This document shows positions 8,147 through 16,955 of a DNA stretch of 64,000 nt, one piece after another. The stretch comes from an uncultured Dehalococcoidia bacterium (lineage in GTDB: Bacteria > Chloroflexota > Dehalococcoidia > Lucifugimonadales > JADFKI01). Each line of letters starts with the position of its first letter. Position 1 is the stretch's first letter. The translations under genes were made by a program, and so were the position numbers. The stretch spans positions 664,180-728,179 of the forward strand of contig CATQHF010000004.1 in assembly GCA_958295865.1 (NCBI GenBank), written 5' to 3'. Under the pieces are notes generated by a model. That model made no database searches and had not been told where the DNA came from. It saw only the letters and a program-made list of their open reading frames with translations.

Positions 8147-8578
8147 CTATCCGTCGGCGGGTTCTTCGATGGCGACTATGCAGTAGTTGCCGCTGTTTTC
8201 TAGGAGGCGGTTGATGACGAAAGTGGACAGGTTGCGGGGATAGGGGGACATTGCCCAGCGCTCGGAGAGCGTCGCGCTTATTTGGCTGGCTGTCATCGGC
8301 TTGTTGCCGTTTGCCAGAATGAGCCGGAAGAGCGCCTCCTTGAGCGGCGTGTCCGGCAATAGGTAGTCCGCTTCCTTGCTGCTGCGCTCCACGATGAGGT
8401 CTATGTAGGACTGGATGTCGGCGGCGGCGGTCGGCTCTTCTTCCAGCGCCTGCCGATCCAGGTAGCCCATCCTGCTGGCAATCATCACGGGGAGCGCGGC
8501 GTTGATGCTCGCGGCGTGCTCCTCCGATATGGCGAACCGGGCGTAGCCGTCGGTTGTGTCGTAGTCTTCAGTGGTCAA
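8147..8578 (-). CDS. Hypothetical protein, winged-helix-like C terminus
   Basis: 143 residues from a TTG start with a strong GGAGG seven bases upstream. An acidic N terminus leads to helical text, then a C-terminal stretch (about 85-135: KEALFRLILANGNKPMTASQI, then LSERW, then LLENSGNYCIV) that reads like a winged-helix DNA-binding or restriction-associated domain. The family is not recognised. It lies between moeA and the two-gene unit on the same strand and could be the first gene of that unit (7-bp gap). Confidence 0.65.
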   Translation of the reverse strand: MTTEDYDTTDGYARFAISEEHAASINAALPVMIASRMGYLDRQALEEEPTAAADIQSYIDLIVERSSKEADYLLPDTPLKEALFRLILANGNKPMTASQISATLSERWAMSPYPRNLSTFVINRLLENSGNYCIVAIEEPADG

Positions 8579-8689
8579 GCTTTTCCTCCATGCGGTTTAG
8601 CGTTTGCCGACTATGGGGTAGCGGCTCTTTTTTTGCGGTGTATTGGCGTCACTCCGTCCCTCTACCCAAAGGCGAAGGGACGAAATGGT

Positions 8690-10006
8690 TCAAAAAGTTT
8701 CTTCCGTCCAATCCAGCATCTGCACTTGCACGGTTTCGCCCGCTTGCTTGACGGACAGATCTTCGGGGCAGATTGCCAAGCCATTCGCGCGCGCCATGGA
8801 TGTGAGCAGATTGGAGCTTTGGTCGCCTGTGAGCGCGGCGCGATAGACGCCATTCTCGCGGCGTATTATAGCGCGGGCGAACACTCGGCGGCTGTCGTTG
8901 TTGTATATCGGCTCGTCTAGGATCGCGCTCACCGTGGGGTTGGCGGCGTCGGGCTTGCCGAGCATGCGGCGAATTGCCGCCCTGCCGAACTGCTCGAATG
9001 CGACCAGCGCGCTGACAGGGTTGCCCGGCAGTCCAAGCAGCGGCACCTTCCTGCCGCCGTCGGCGTTCAGCGCTCCGAAGGCGAGCGGCTTGGCGGGACG
9101 CATCCGCACCGACCAGAAGTCTATCTCGCCGTGCTGCGACAGCACATCCTTCACCATATCGTAGTCGCCCTTAGACACGCCCGCCGAAGTTACGAGCATG
9201 TCCGAGTCCAACCCCTCGCGCAGGCTGGCGTTCATAGAAGGCAGGTCGTCGCGCGCGATGCCAATCAGCTTGGGGATGCCGCCATAGCGCGCCACGCTCG
9301 CCGCGATGCTGTATGTATTGCTGTTGTATATCTTGCCCGGCTCGTAGGCGTCGCCCGGCTCCAGCAGCTCGTTTCCGGTGGCAAGTATCGCCACGACGGG
9401 GCGGCGCACCACGCTCACCGTGTCATAGCCGAGCGATGCCAGCACGCCTATCTCAGCCGGGCGCAGCAGCGCGCCCGCTCCCAGCACGCATTGTCCCTTA
9501 CGCACATCTTGACCCGCCGGGCGAATGTCGTCGCCCGCCCCCACCTCGTAGCGTATGGCTATCTCATTCAGGCTTGCGCCGTCCGCTCTGCGCTGCATCT
9601 CGTCGGTGTCCTCGAAGGGAACGACGGCGTCAGCGCCATCCGGCACGGGCGCGCCCGTCATGATACGCACGGCTGCGCCCGGAGTTACGGCGACGGTTGG
9701 CAACTCTCCCGCGGCAACCGCGCCGTCCACCCGCAGCGTTACGGGCGTGTCCGCGGACGCGCCGCGCGCATCTGCCGCCTGAATCGCGTACCCGTCCATC
9801 GCGGAATTGTCGAGCGGCGGGATGTCATGGCGCGCTACGGCGTCGGCGGCGAGCGTCTGCCCCAGCGCATGCAGCAACGGCGTATCTTCCGCATCCAGCC
9901 TGTGGAAGTGCGCCAATATGCGCTCAAGAGCATCCTCTACGCTTAGCATCGCTTCCCCATAGTGACGATGGCTATGTCCATGCGTGTGTTGTCGGTGTGT
10001 ACTCAT
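8690..10006 (-). CDS. moeA: Molybdopterin molybdenumtransferase MoeA
   Basis: Up to 438 residues. MoeA inserts molybdate into adenylated molybdopterin in the cytoplasm. Family signatures are visible: DIPPLDNSAMDGYA near the N terminus, MTGAPVPDGADAVVPFE, VSKGDYDM (the MPT-binding GGxSxGxxD-type loop, here SAGVSKGDYD) and GLPGNPVSA. Two starts are possible. ATG 10006 gives a His-rich leader (HRQHTHGHSHRHYG) that could bind metal. ATG 9949 has 'ggggaag' just before it and gives a normal-length N terminus. No other moco gene is nearby, so this copy is isolated. Confidence 0.95.
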   Translation of the reverse strand: MSTHRQHTHGHSHRHYGEAMLSVEDALERILAHFHRLDAEDTPLLHALGQTLAADAVARHDIPPLDNSAMDGYAIQAADARGASADTPVTLRVDGAVAAGELPTVAVTPGAAVRIMTGAPVPDGADAVVPFEDTDEMQRRADGASLNEIAIRYEVGAGDDIRPAGQDVRKGQCVLGAGALLRPAEIGVLASLGYDTVSVVRRPVVAILATGNELLEPGDAYEPGKIYNSNTYSIAASVARYGGIPKLIGIARDDLPSMNASLREGLDSDMLVTSAGVSKGDYDMVKDVLSQHGEIDFWSVRMRPAKPLAFGALNADGGRKVPLLGLPGNPVSALVAFEQFGRAAIRRMLGKPDAANPTVSAILDEPIYNNDSRRVFARAIIRRENGVYRAALTGDQSSNLLTSMARANGLAICPEDLSVKQAGETVQVQMLDWTEETF

Positions 10007-10050
10007 ACCAGTGTCCTGTTGGTTTAGTCAGCGTTTCATCTATTCGGCTA

Positions 10051-10110
10051 GGTTCGTGCGAACATCTTGAATTTTCAACCCCGTCATTCCTGCGAAAGCA
10101 GGAATCCAGA
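10051..10110. mobile_element. Left-end relic of MITE family A
   Basis: After a TA at 10049-10050 the text (ggttcgtgcgaacatcttga, then cattcctgcgaaagcaggaatccag) follows the left end and internal hairpin of the family A element at 24027. No right end is found before the AT-rich repeat at 10149, so it is a decayed or half copy. It lies in the 180-bp gap between moeA and the LRR protein gene. Confidence 0.5.
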
Positions 10111-10148
10111 GCATCGAAGTCACATTCAAATTGACTGCCGCCTCCCCA

Positions 10149-10180
10149 ATTCTTAATTTTCAATTCTTAATTCTTAATTC
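10149..10180. repeat. AT-rich 'aattcttaatt' repeat
   Basis: About three tandem units of the aattcttaatt/ttcaattcttaatt type sit just past the stop codon of the LRR gene. Closely similar patches occur at 27764-27797 and at 29016-29049, the last one again directly past a minus-strand stop codon. The composition contrasts sharply with the GC-rich surroundings. Confidence 0.7.
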
Positions 10181-10187
10181 ACAGATC

Positions 10188-12269
10188 TCAGCTTTCGTTG
10201 ATCGAATCAGGGCCGCCCGAACTATCCGGGACGCTTGCGAGTTGGTCCGCGCCCGCGTTGTTGGGCGTGGGCGCTTGGTTGGGTATAGGCGATTGCGCGG
10301 GCGTGCCGGTGCAGATGTCGCCCTGGAAGTCGTTGACGGCTTGCAGCCACTGCTGGAACTCGGCGTCTGCGGGGGCGCACAGCCCGGCGTTGTCGTGGAA
10401 GTAGAATATCCGCATCAGGCTGAGCTGCGTCATAGCGCGGGGCAGCTCGCCGCTGAACCGATTGCCATGGATTGCCAGCCGTTGGAGCGTGGTTATGTTC
10501 GCCAGCCGCGCCAGCGTCTGCGCGTCCGACAAGCGGTTGCCGCTGATGTTCAGGAACTCCAGTCCCTGAAGGCTGCCTATGTACGGCAGAAGCTCGGCGT
10601 CGGTCAACTCGCTGCCATGGATGCCCAAGCCGCTCAGGTTGTCCAGTTGCGCCAGTTGCGGCAGCGCTAGGCTGCCCTCGATGCGGTTGCCGCCGATGTC
10701 CAGGAACTGCAAGTTGCTAAGTTCGCCCAAGCGCGGCATGAACTCATAGCCGGTCAAGTCGTTGCCCCAGAGGTAGAGATGCGTCAGGCTGGACATGTCT
10801 GCCAGTTCCCTAGGAACCTCGCCGCTCAGCTCATTTGAGCCGAGCGCGAGCGTCCGCAGGCTGGCGAGTTCGCCCAGCTCGTCGGGAATCTCACCGCTCA
10901 GCCGGTTCCTAGTGAGGTGCAGACCTTGTAGGTTGGACAGGCGTCCGAGCGGCGCGGGAATCTCGCCGCTCAGCTCGTTGCGCCCCAGGTTCAGCTGCTC
11001 GAGGTCGGACAGAAAGCCAAGCTGCGCGGGTATCAAGCCGCTCAGCTTGTTGTCGAAGAGCATCAGCCTTTGCAGCGCGGACAGGTCGCCAAGCTGCGCC
11101 GGTATCGCGCCTGACAGTTCGTTTCTGGCGAGATACAGCCCTTCCAGATGCGCGAGATCGCCCACTTCCGGCGGTATCGTGCCTGTCAGTCCGTTGCCAA
11201 TGAGGTAGATTTCGGTTATGCGCCCTTGATCGTCGGTCGTGATGCCGTGCCACTCCGACAGCGGCGCGTTGGTCAGCCAGTTGGCATTGTCCACCCAATT
11301 CGCGCCGTCCGTGGCGTTGTAGAGCGCGGTCAGCGCCTCCAAGTCGGGGCGTCTGATAGCAAGCGTGAAGTCGCCGATCGCGCCCGCGGCGTAGGTGGTG
11401 GCTTCAATAGTGTAAGCGCCGGCTCCCAGAGTTGCGCGAATGCGCGAGTTCCTGCCCTCATAGTCGTCGTTCTCAGCGAGCACATCGCCATTCATGCCAC
11501 TGCCGTCAAGCAGGAACAGGTAGGCGTCCGTGCGCGATGTAAGCGATATGATGACATCCTGCTGACGGTCGAGGGTGAATGTGTAGTATCGAGCGTAGTA
11601 TTCGCCATCATCGGATCTGTTCTGGGACAAGCAGTTGCTTGCCCAAGCGCCGTCGACAGTCGCGCTCGCGCCGCCAAGCGTGTCCACGCACTCGGACGGC
11701 GTCGGCGGTGGCGACGGCGTGGGTGATGGCGACGGCGGCGGCGTAGGCGACGGCGCCGGTGTAGGTGACGGCGATGGCGCTGGCGTGGGGGACGGCGCTG
11801 GCGGCGTGGGGGACGGCGACGGCGTCGTAGCGCCGCCTATGCCGCTTGTGGTCAGCGTAAAGTCGCCCGTTTCTCGGATGTAGTAGGTCGTCGCCTCTAT
11901 CGTGTAGTCGCCCGCTTGCAGCGTCTCTTGGATACGCGAACTCGTGCCGTCAGGCTCGGCAGTATGGCGCACCGCCGCGCCATCCTTGCCCGTGCCACTC
12001 AGCAGATAGAGGTATGTGTCTATGTCCGATGTCAGCGTTATCGTTACATCGGCAGGCTCGTCCAGCGTAAAGGTATAGAAGCGGGCGTAGAAGGTGCCGA
12101 TGTCGGCGTCGTTCTCCGATACGCAGTCGCTCGTCCAAGCGCCGTTGGTGACTGCGCCGGTTAGCGATTGTACGCAAGTTGTCTGAGCGCTGGCAATGTC
12201 GTGGTTCAAGGGCAGGAAGAGCGCGAATGCTGTTACGAGAATGATTGCGACTGCGTAAATTAGTTTCAT
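10188..12269 (-). CDS. Secreted leucine-rich-repeat protein with two PPC domains
   Basis: 693 residues. A signal peptide (about 1-29, ending ASAQ) is followed by a PPC-type beta-sandwich domain (about 33-145), a Pro/Ser/Thr-Pro linker (about 148-192), a second PPC domain (about 193-308), then about a dozen plant-type LRRs of 24 residues (LxxLxLxxNxLSGxIPxxLG) to about 640, and a disordered Pro/Asn-rich tail. No catalytic motif is visible, so it is probably an adhesion or binding protein outside the cell. The LRR cap (YNATDGANW) is typical of bacterial members. It has its own clear promoter and a GGTGG ribosome binding site. Confidence 0.9.
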   Translation of the reverse strand: MKLIYAVAIILVTAFALFLPLNHDIASAQTTCVQSLTGAVTNGAWTSDCVSENDADIGTFYARFYTFTLDEPADVTITLTSDIDTYLYLLSGTGKDGAAVRHTAEPDGTSSRIQETLQAGDYTIEATTYYIRETGDFTLTTSGIGGATTPSPSPTPPAPSPTPAPSPSPTPAPSPTPPPSPSPTPSPPPTPSECVDTLGGASATVDGAWASNCLSQNRSDDGEYYARYYTFTLDRQQDVIISLTSRTDAYLFLLDGSGMNGDVLAENDDYEGRNSRIRATLGAGAYTIEATTYAAGAIGDFTLAIRRPDLEALTALYNATDGANWVDNANWLTNAPLSEWHGITTDDQGRITEIYLIGNGLTGTIPPEVGDLAHLEGLYLARNELSGAIPAQLGDLSALQRLMLFDNKLSGLIPAQLGFLSDLEQLNLGRNELSGEIPAPLGRLSNLQGLHLTRNRLSGEIPDELGELASLRTLALGSNELSGEVPRELADMSSLTHLYLWGNDLTGYEFMPRLGELSNLQFLDIGGNRIEGSLALPQLAQLDNLSGLGIHGSELTDAELLPYIGSLQGLEFLNISGNRLSDAQTLARLANITTLQRLAIHGNRFSGELPRAMTQLSLMRIFYFHDNAGLCAPADAEFQQWLQAVNDFQGDICTGTPAQSPIPNQAPTPNNAGADQLASVPDSSGGPDSINES

Positions 12270-12323
12270 GGGATGCCACCTGACCTGTGATAGGGTTTAT
12301 TCTTGTAAGAGTGTTTATCAAAG

Positions 12324-12352
12324 TTTATACATATAGCTGATTGTGGTGTCAA
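12324..12352 (-). promoter_or_regulatory. Sigma-70-type promoter for the LRR gene
   Basis: On the minus strand, TTGACA (12352-12347) and TATAAA (12329-12324) are separated by 17 bases. They lie about 55 bases upstream of the LRR start codon. The -35 box continues as TTGACACCA, the same extended text as the promoters at 21821 and 27807. Confidence 0.75.
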
Positions 12353-12372
12353 GAATTGAAGAGAGGGCGATA

Positions 12373-12464
12373 GCGTTTCCTTTCAAGCAACAAACCTTTT
12401 CGTCATTCCTGCGAAAGCAGGAATCCAGTGCGATATAGCAGTAAAACCATCTGAAAGGAAACGC
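12373..12464. mobile_element. MITE family B, intact 92-bp copy
   Basis: Perfect 13-bp terminal inverted repeats (GCGTTTCCTTTCA) enclose the hairpin 'cattcctgcgaaagcaggaat', and TA lies directly outside each end (12371-12372, 12465-12466). There is no coding capacity. A diverged copy is at 21725-21815 and left halves are at 24769 and 34763. The TA flanks suggest mobilisation by an IS630/Tc1-type transposase not seen here. The rest of the 12270-12558 gap is the LRR promoter and unremarkable text. Confidence 0.85.
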
Positions 12465-12558
12465 TACCAACAAAGGCTAACGGGGCAGACATGGATGAAC
12501 ACGATACTGACATTTGCGGATAAGGGCAGCCGTTATGTTGCCCTCACGACCTCATTCA

Positions 12559-13893
12559 TCACCGATTAGATGCGGTCTGTTCGCGGGCGAAGCGGCGGAC
12601 GCCGCCCATGTCCGCGCCTTGGATGGGCGTCGTGCCTATGGTATTGGCGCGCTCAAGTGATCTCAGCGTATCGGAGGTATAGCCCAGCAGATCGCCCAGC
12701 AGCAGCCCGTTATGTTCGCCGAGCGTGGGGGCCGGTTCATGGCGATTGGGAAGCCGGGTATCGTCATCGGCTTGGGACAAAAGACTCCAGACGGGCCCGC
12801 TCATAGGATATGTGCCAGCGTCGGCGTGAGTAACGAGCTGAAAATACTGGCGCGCTTGCAGGTGCGGATCGTCGTAGGTGTCCGCGCCGCAGTCGAGGAC
12901 GGGGGCGGCAGGAACGCCTGCCGCCTGCAACTGCGCGCTGATGTCATGGCGGTCGCGCCGTGAAGTCCACTCGCCGATGATGGCATCCAGGGCGTCGCGG
13001 TTGGCGATGCGTTCGTCTAGGGATGCGAAGCGCGGGTCTGCGCTCAGCCGCGGCTGTCCGATGACATCGCAAAGGCTCTGCCATTCGCGCCGGCTACGTA
13101 CCGCAATGGCTACCCATGCGTCATCGCCCGCGCAGCGGTAGCAGCCGTGCGGGGACATGCGCGGGTGGCTGTTCCCGCGCCGCTCACGCCGCCTGCCGCT
13201 CATCTGGTTCTCCAAGAAAACCTCGCCGAGGTGCGGCATGAATGCCTCCGCTTGCGACATGTCTATGAACTGCCCCTTGCCGGTGCGGGCGCGGTAGTGC
13301 AGCGCGGCGCAGATTGCGAATGTCGCGGTTACGGCGGCTACGGCGTCGGGGTGATGCACAAGCGAGTTGTGCGACAGATCCAGGTCAGGATAGCCGCGCA
13401 GAGCGGAATGTCCGGTCATCGCGTCTATCGCCATGCCCATGCTGCGATGCCGCTTGTAGGGCCCGGTGTTGCCGTAGCCGGGCGTGAACAGCACGATGAG
13501 GTCGGGCTTAATCTTGCGAAGGACTTCCTGCCCAACGCCGAGCCTGTCCATAACGCCGAATGCGTAGTTGGTGAACACGATGTCGCTGATGTTCACCAGC
13601 CGCTTGAAGGCATCGACGCCCTGCTCACTGGTCAAGTCAAGCGTCAAGCCGAGCTTGTTGCGGTTGGTGGCATTGAAGTTGCCCTGCCTATTCCACGGGC
13701 GTGCGCCGGGGTCATAGTCGGGATAGCCGGGCGTATTGGGCGCGGGACGAATGGGTCCCCGCGCGATGCGCTGCAACGCCTCGACCTTGATGACCTCCGC
13801 GCCCATGTCGCCGAGCAGCACGCCGCAGAACGGCCCCGCCCAAATCTCGGCGAGCTCCAGCGCGCGAATGCCTGCGAGCGGTGGTTTCTTCAT
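12559..13893 (-). CDS. CaiB/BaiF family CoA-transferase
   Basis: 444 residues from ATG 13893 (a TTG four codons upstream is less likely). Class III CoA-transferases move CoA between acids through an aspartyl-CoA intermediate. Family features are LELAEIWAGPFCGVLLGDMGAEVIKVE at the N terminus in sequence parts, NATNRNKLGLTLDL, then DIVFTNYAFGVMDRLG and GYGNTGPYKRH. The catalytic Asp region follows the usual VxxxF box. The substrate cannot be read. A second family member lies 33 bp upstream on the same strand, so the two are probably one unit and may form a heteromer or act on related acids. Confidence 0.93.
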   Translation of the reverse strand: MKKPPLAGIRALELAEIWAGPFCGVLLGDMGAEVIKVEALQRIARGPIRPAPNTPGYPDYDPGARPWNRQGNFNATNRNKLGLTLDLTSEQGVDAFKRLVNISDIVFTNYAFGVMDRLGVGQEVLRKIKPDLIVLFTPGYGNTGPYKRHRSMGMAIDAMTGHSALRGYPDLDLSHNSLVHHPDAVAAVTATFAICAALHYRARTGKGQFIDMSQAEAFMPHLGEVFLENQMSGRRRERRGNSHPRMSPHGCYRCAGDDAWVAIAVRSRREWQSLCDVIGQPRLSADPRFASLDERIANRDALDAIIGEWTSRRDRHDISAQLQAAGVPAAPVLDCGADTYDDPHLQARQYFQLVTHADAGTYPMSGPVWSLLSQADDDTRLPNRHEPAPTLGEHNGLLLGDLLGYTSDTLRSLERANTIGTTPIQGADMGGVRRFAREQTASNR

Positions 13894-13926
13894 GCTTTCT
13901 CTCAAAAGGCTAGGTTCTGCTAACCA

Positions 13927-15153
13927 CTAAACTACACCTTTTGCTTGCAGTTGGGCAAGTTCAGCGGCAGTGATGTTCAGCAGGCTGGCATAGATTTCGG
14001 GGTTATGCTGCCCCAGGCGCGGAGCGGCTGTGTTGGGAGTTGCGGACATGTCGGAAAGGCGAAAGGGCAAGCCCGTGTATGTGAGGCTGCCCGCGTCCGG
14101 GTGCATCAGATCGACGAAATAGTCGCGTGCGCGGAACTGCTCGTTGACGAGCGCCTCCTCCGCATCCATGATCGGCGCGCAGGGCAAGCCTTCACGCTGT
14201 CCGGCGGCGAATACCTGCTCGCGGGTGTGGTCGTCGAACCACGCCTGAAACACCCCTTCCAGCTCCTCGCGGCGGTCAGTGCGGTCGTCGGCTGACTGAA
14301 AGCGCGGATCGTCTATGAGGTCGGGGCGGTCGATCATGCGCGCCAGCTGTGGCCACATGCGCGAGCCGAGCGGCAGAAAGCTGACGAAGCCGTCCTTGCA
14401 TCGGAATGTGCCGACGGCGTAAGGTTCGCGCATGCCTGCGGCGGCAAGTCGCGGCGGCTTGCGGAAGTCAGGCTCGCTGCCGTATATCCAAGGCGCGCGG
14501 CGTCCAATCTGGTGCGGATGGCCTGCCATGCACTCCTGTATAGAGATGTCTATCCACTCGCCTTCCCCGCTCATGACCACGCCGAAAGTGGCGATCATAG
14601 TAGCGGCGGCAGCCGTTGTGCCACTGAAATACTGCGCTATCTCCGCGCCATAGCGCAGCGGTTCGCGCTCCGGCAACCCCTCGCGGTGCATCCCGCCGCC
14701 CGCCGCGAAGATGGTCAGCTCCGTGAACTGGTAGTCCTTGTGAGGGCCCGACTGCCCGTAGGGAGTTACGGAAGTCATCACGATGTCAGCGCGGACTTGC
14801 CTCAGGTCGTGATAGCCGACGCCCCATTCCGCCATCTGCCCCGGACGAAAGCTCTCCATGACGATGTCGCTTTGGCGGGCGAGTTCCATGAACATCCGCT
14901 TGCCGTCGTGCGTGGAAGGGTCGAGAGTGACGCCCTTCTTGCCCGCGTTCAGATGCAGGAACAGCGCGCTCTTTTCGGGATGCGAGACGCCGCCCGGAAA
15001 CGCCCCCACCGCGCGCGACGAGTCGGGCGCTGCGGGCAGCTCGATCTTAATGACCTCAGCGCCATAGTCGGCAAGCATCTTGCCGCAATATGGCCCTGCG
15101 ATACCAGTGGAGGCGTCGATGACGCGGATGCCGTTGAGGGTTTGGTAGGGCAT
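13927..15153 (-). CDS. CaiB/BaiF family CoA-transferase
   Basis: 408 residues, the standard family length. The N-terminal GIRVIDASTGIAGPYCGKML and YGAEVIKIE, then the central SDIVMESFRPGQMAEWGVGY, are classic class III CoA-transferase segments. TPYGQSGPHKDY follows. The C-terminal small domain ends with the usual PRLGQHNPEIY. It is a clear paralogue of the gene at 12559-13893 and sits directly upstream of it on the same strand. No dehydrogenase or racemase neighbour is present to suggest the substrate. Confidence 0.93.
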   Translation of the reverse strand: MPYQTLNGIRVIDASTGIAGPYCGKMLADYGAEVIKIELPAAPDSSRAVGAFPGGVSHPEKSALFLHLNAGKKGVTLDPSTHDGKRMFMELARQSDIVMESFRPGQMAEWGVGYHDLRQVRADIVMTSVTPYGQSGPHKDYQFTELTIFAAGGGMHREGLPEREPLRYGAEIAQYFSGTTAAAATMIATFGVVMSGEGEWIDISIQECMAGHPHQIGRRAPWIYGSEPDFRKPPRLAAAGMREPYAVGTFRCKDGFVSFLPLGSRMWPQLARMIDRPDLIDDPRFQSADDRTDRREELEGVFQAWFDDHTREQVFAAGQREGLPCAPIMDAEEALVNEQFRARDYFVDLMHPDAGSLTYTGLPFRLSDMSATPNTAAPRLGQHNPEIYASLLNITAAELAQLQAKGVV

Positions 15154-15224
15154 AGTAGTATATGTCAGGAATCAGGTGGTCAGTTTTCGGTTGGAGATTT
15201 CGTTTAATTGCGAGTGTATAGTAA

Positions 15225-16277
15225 TCATTGTCCTGAAAGAAAACGGGCGCGCGCGCTCTGGGGAAAGAATATACGCTCATAATAGAACAATACATCGCCG
15301 TGTGAGTTGCGGGCAGATTCATATAGCAGCTTTATCCCGATAGGCCAATCTACCAGTTCCCTGACCTCACTGCCGCCCTCATGGTCTTTGCCATTCTGAT
15401 GTCTCATGACCGCCTGCATCTCAAATAAAGTATGTATGGCAATTTCTCTGCTGTGCGGGTAAGGAAGCGTACCCGCGAACAATCTCATTGCTGACATCAC
15501 ACTCAGCAGGTCGTCTCTACTGACGGTTTTGCCGGCTACCACATATTTTTGAGTCGGAAGACGGCGCGCTGCCCTTTCTACCTTTTCGGACACATCGGGG
15601 GGTAGGTCAACCTTAACATCCGAACTCGAGACACGCATCCCATCGATCTCAAAGTATTCCCTATTCTTCTCCAGCGCCCGGATATAGTCCTTGTAAGAGG
15701 CAGGGTCGATTTTAGCCCAGGCTTCTGTAAATGAACGCGATCCCATTTGCTTGACGCCAAAGGTCGCATCAGGCGCGGCGTCAAGAGCTTCCATCAATTC
15801 GCGCAGCCTCTTGCGCTGCCGCCAGCGGCAATCGTTGACTACAACCGCATCAATCAGCCTCAAGGAACGGCTATAAGCCAAACCCAAAGCATCCTCGCGA
15901 GTATGAACATCAACCTTGAAGGCATCGACGCCTTCCTTACGGTAAAACGCTAACTTTCTAGGCTGAGGTTCGGATGTATCCACTACTTCTATAATGCGAG
16001 GTGGCGCATTGTCTCTATGTAGGATGATGTCAGGCCGATAATTGCCGTAATCCTCCTCTATCCCCACGGCAACGACGCCCTCAAGAAGATTTTCAAAGGT
16101 CGGCGCGGGATCGTCCCGTTGAGACTGATCGCATTTGTCACACTTCTCAAAGAATCCCACCATTACGGCTCTATCTTCCTTGAGCGCCTTGCGTAATTCT
16201 ACTCCCAGCAGGGACTTGCCCGTCCAATGCGGCAGTCCTTCGGGGTTTGCCGGAGTTCCCATGTTCTTTGTTGTCAT
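15225..16277 (-). CDS. Unknown protein with possible PD-(D/E)xK-like nuclease core
   Basis: 350 residues. The N-terminal third carries CDKCDQSQ (a CxxC knuckle, about 44-47) followed by YRPDIILHRDNAPPRIIEVVD. A PD-x-n-E-V-V pattern after a helix is typical of PD-(D/E)xK folds, but the usual lysine is replaced by Asp, so activity is doubtful. The next segment (KLAFYRKEGVDAFKVDV) fits the fold's following helix and strand, as in CoiA-like or DUF-type nucleases. The C-terminal part is helical and unassigned. The start has AAAGGGAAAG upstream. It is less GC-rich than its neighbours, suggesting acquisition. Confidence 0.6.
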   Translation of the reverse strand: MTTKNMGTPANPEGLPHWTGKSLLGVELRKALKEDRAVMVGFFEKCDKCDQSQRDDPAPTFENLLEGVVAVGIEEDYGNYRPDIILHRDNAPPRIIEVVDTSEPQPRKLAFYRKEGVDAFKVDVHTREDALGLAYSRSLRLIDAVVVNDCRWRQRKRLRELMEALDAAPDATFGVKQMGSRSFTEAWAKIDPASYKDYIRALEKNREYFEIDGMRVSSSDVKVDLPPDVSEKVERAARRLPTQKYVVAGKTVSRDDLLSVMSAMRLFAGTLPYPHSREIAIHTLFEMQAVMRHQNGKDHEGGSEVRELVDWPIGIKLLYESARNSHGDVLFYYERIFFPQSARARFLSGQ

Positions 16278-16384
16278 CGCTATCTTTCCCTTTGACGCAA
16301 CGCTAAGTGGTACTATTGATCACCCTCATCATAGATTGGCAACTCCTCCGTCCTATGTGGATATTCCCGACTGCCTCTCATACA

Positions 16385-16939
16385 TCACACAAACAACTCC
16401 GCCACAGGACACTCGAACCCCGGCAGCGCCTCGCCCAATGTCAGGGTGTCGGCTTCCGTCAGTCTATCTATCCCACCGCTTCGATGGTGCAACTCGACGG
16501 TTCTTGTGCGCGGGTCTATCAGGACGACGAGATGAGTTCCCGCTTCGATGAGTTGGGCGACTTTCTCGGTGACTTCCGTGTATGAGTCCGAAGGCGATAT
16601 TACCTCGATGGCAAGGTCGGGCGCGCCCGGAAAGTAGCCCTTGGGCAACCCATCCGGCGGAATGCGTTCCTTCCGCACGAACGATACATCGGGCGCGCGC
16701 ACCGTGTCGGGGTCCGTGCTGATGATGAACCCGGTATCCGAGTTGGACACCCGCCCCAGGTCGTTCGCTTTCACAAACTGTCGGATTTCAGCCCCAAAAT
16801 CAAATCCGATTACGCCGTGTTCGTATCCTGCGGGCGGCATAGTTATCAGCTCTCCCTTTATCAGTTCGTAGCGATGAAAGCCGTCGTCCGGCATAACCAG
16901 CAGTTCGTCTGCGGTCATCAGCGCTGTGGCTGTCGTCAT
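16385..16939 (-). CDS. Uma2 family protein (DUF820, PD-(D/E)xK fold)
   Basis: 184 residues, the normal single-domain Uma2 length. Signature parts are MTADELLVMPDDGFHRYEL at the N terminus, then RAPDVSFVRKE, then GAPDLAIEVISPSDS (the D-x-n-E-V motif), ending VLIDPRTRTVEL. Uma2 proteins have a restriction-endonuclease-like fold, and their role in bacteria is poorly known. The start is supported by GGGAGG. It is a single-copy relative of the tandem Uma2 genes at 48358-51068 but clearly diverged from them. Confidence 0.92.
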   Translation of the reverse strand: MTTATALMTADELLVMPDDGFHRYELIKGELITMPPAGYEHGVIGFDFGAEIRQFVKANDLGRVSNSDTGFIISTDPDTVRAPDVSFVRKERIPPDGLPKGYFPGAPDLAIEVISPSDSYTEVTEKVAQLIEAGTHLVVLIDPRTRTVELHHRSGGIDRLTEADTLTLGEALPGFECPVAELFV

Positions 16940-16955
16940 GATTGCCTCCCTGTGG

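Noticed and set aside
9949..10187. Molybdenum-cofactor riboswitch upstream of moeA
   Set aside because: The 180-bp leader region contains a MITE relic and an AT-rich repeat and none of the conserved Moco-riboswitch text I could recognise.
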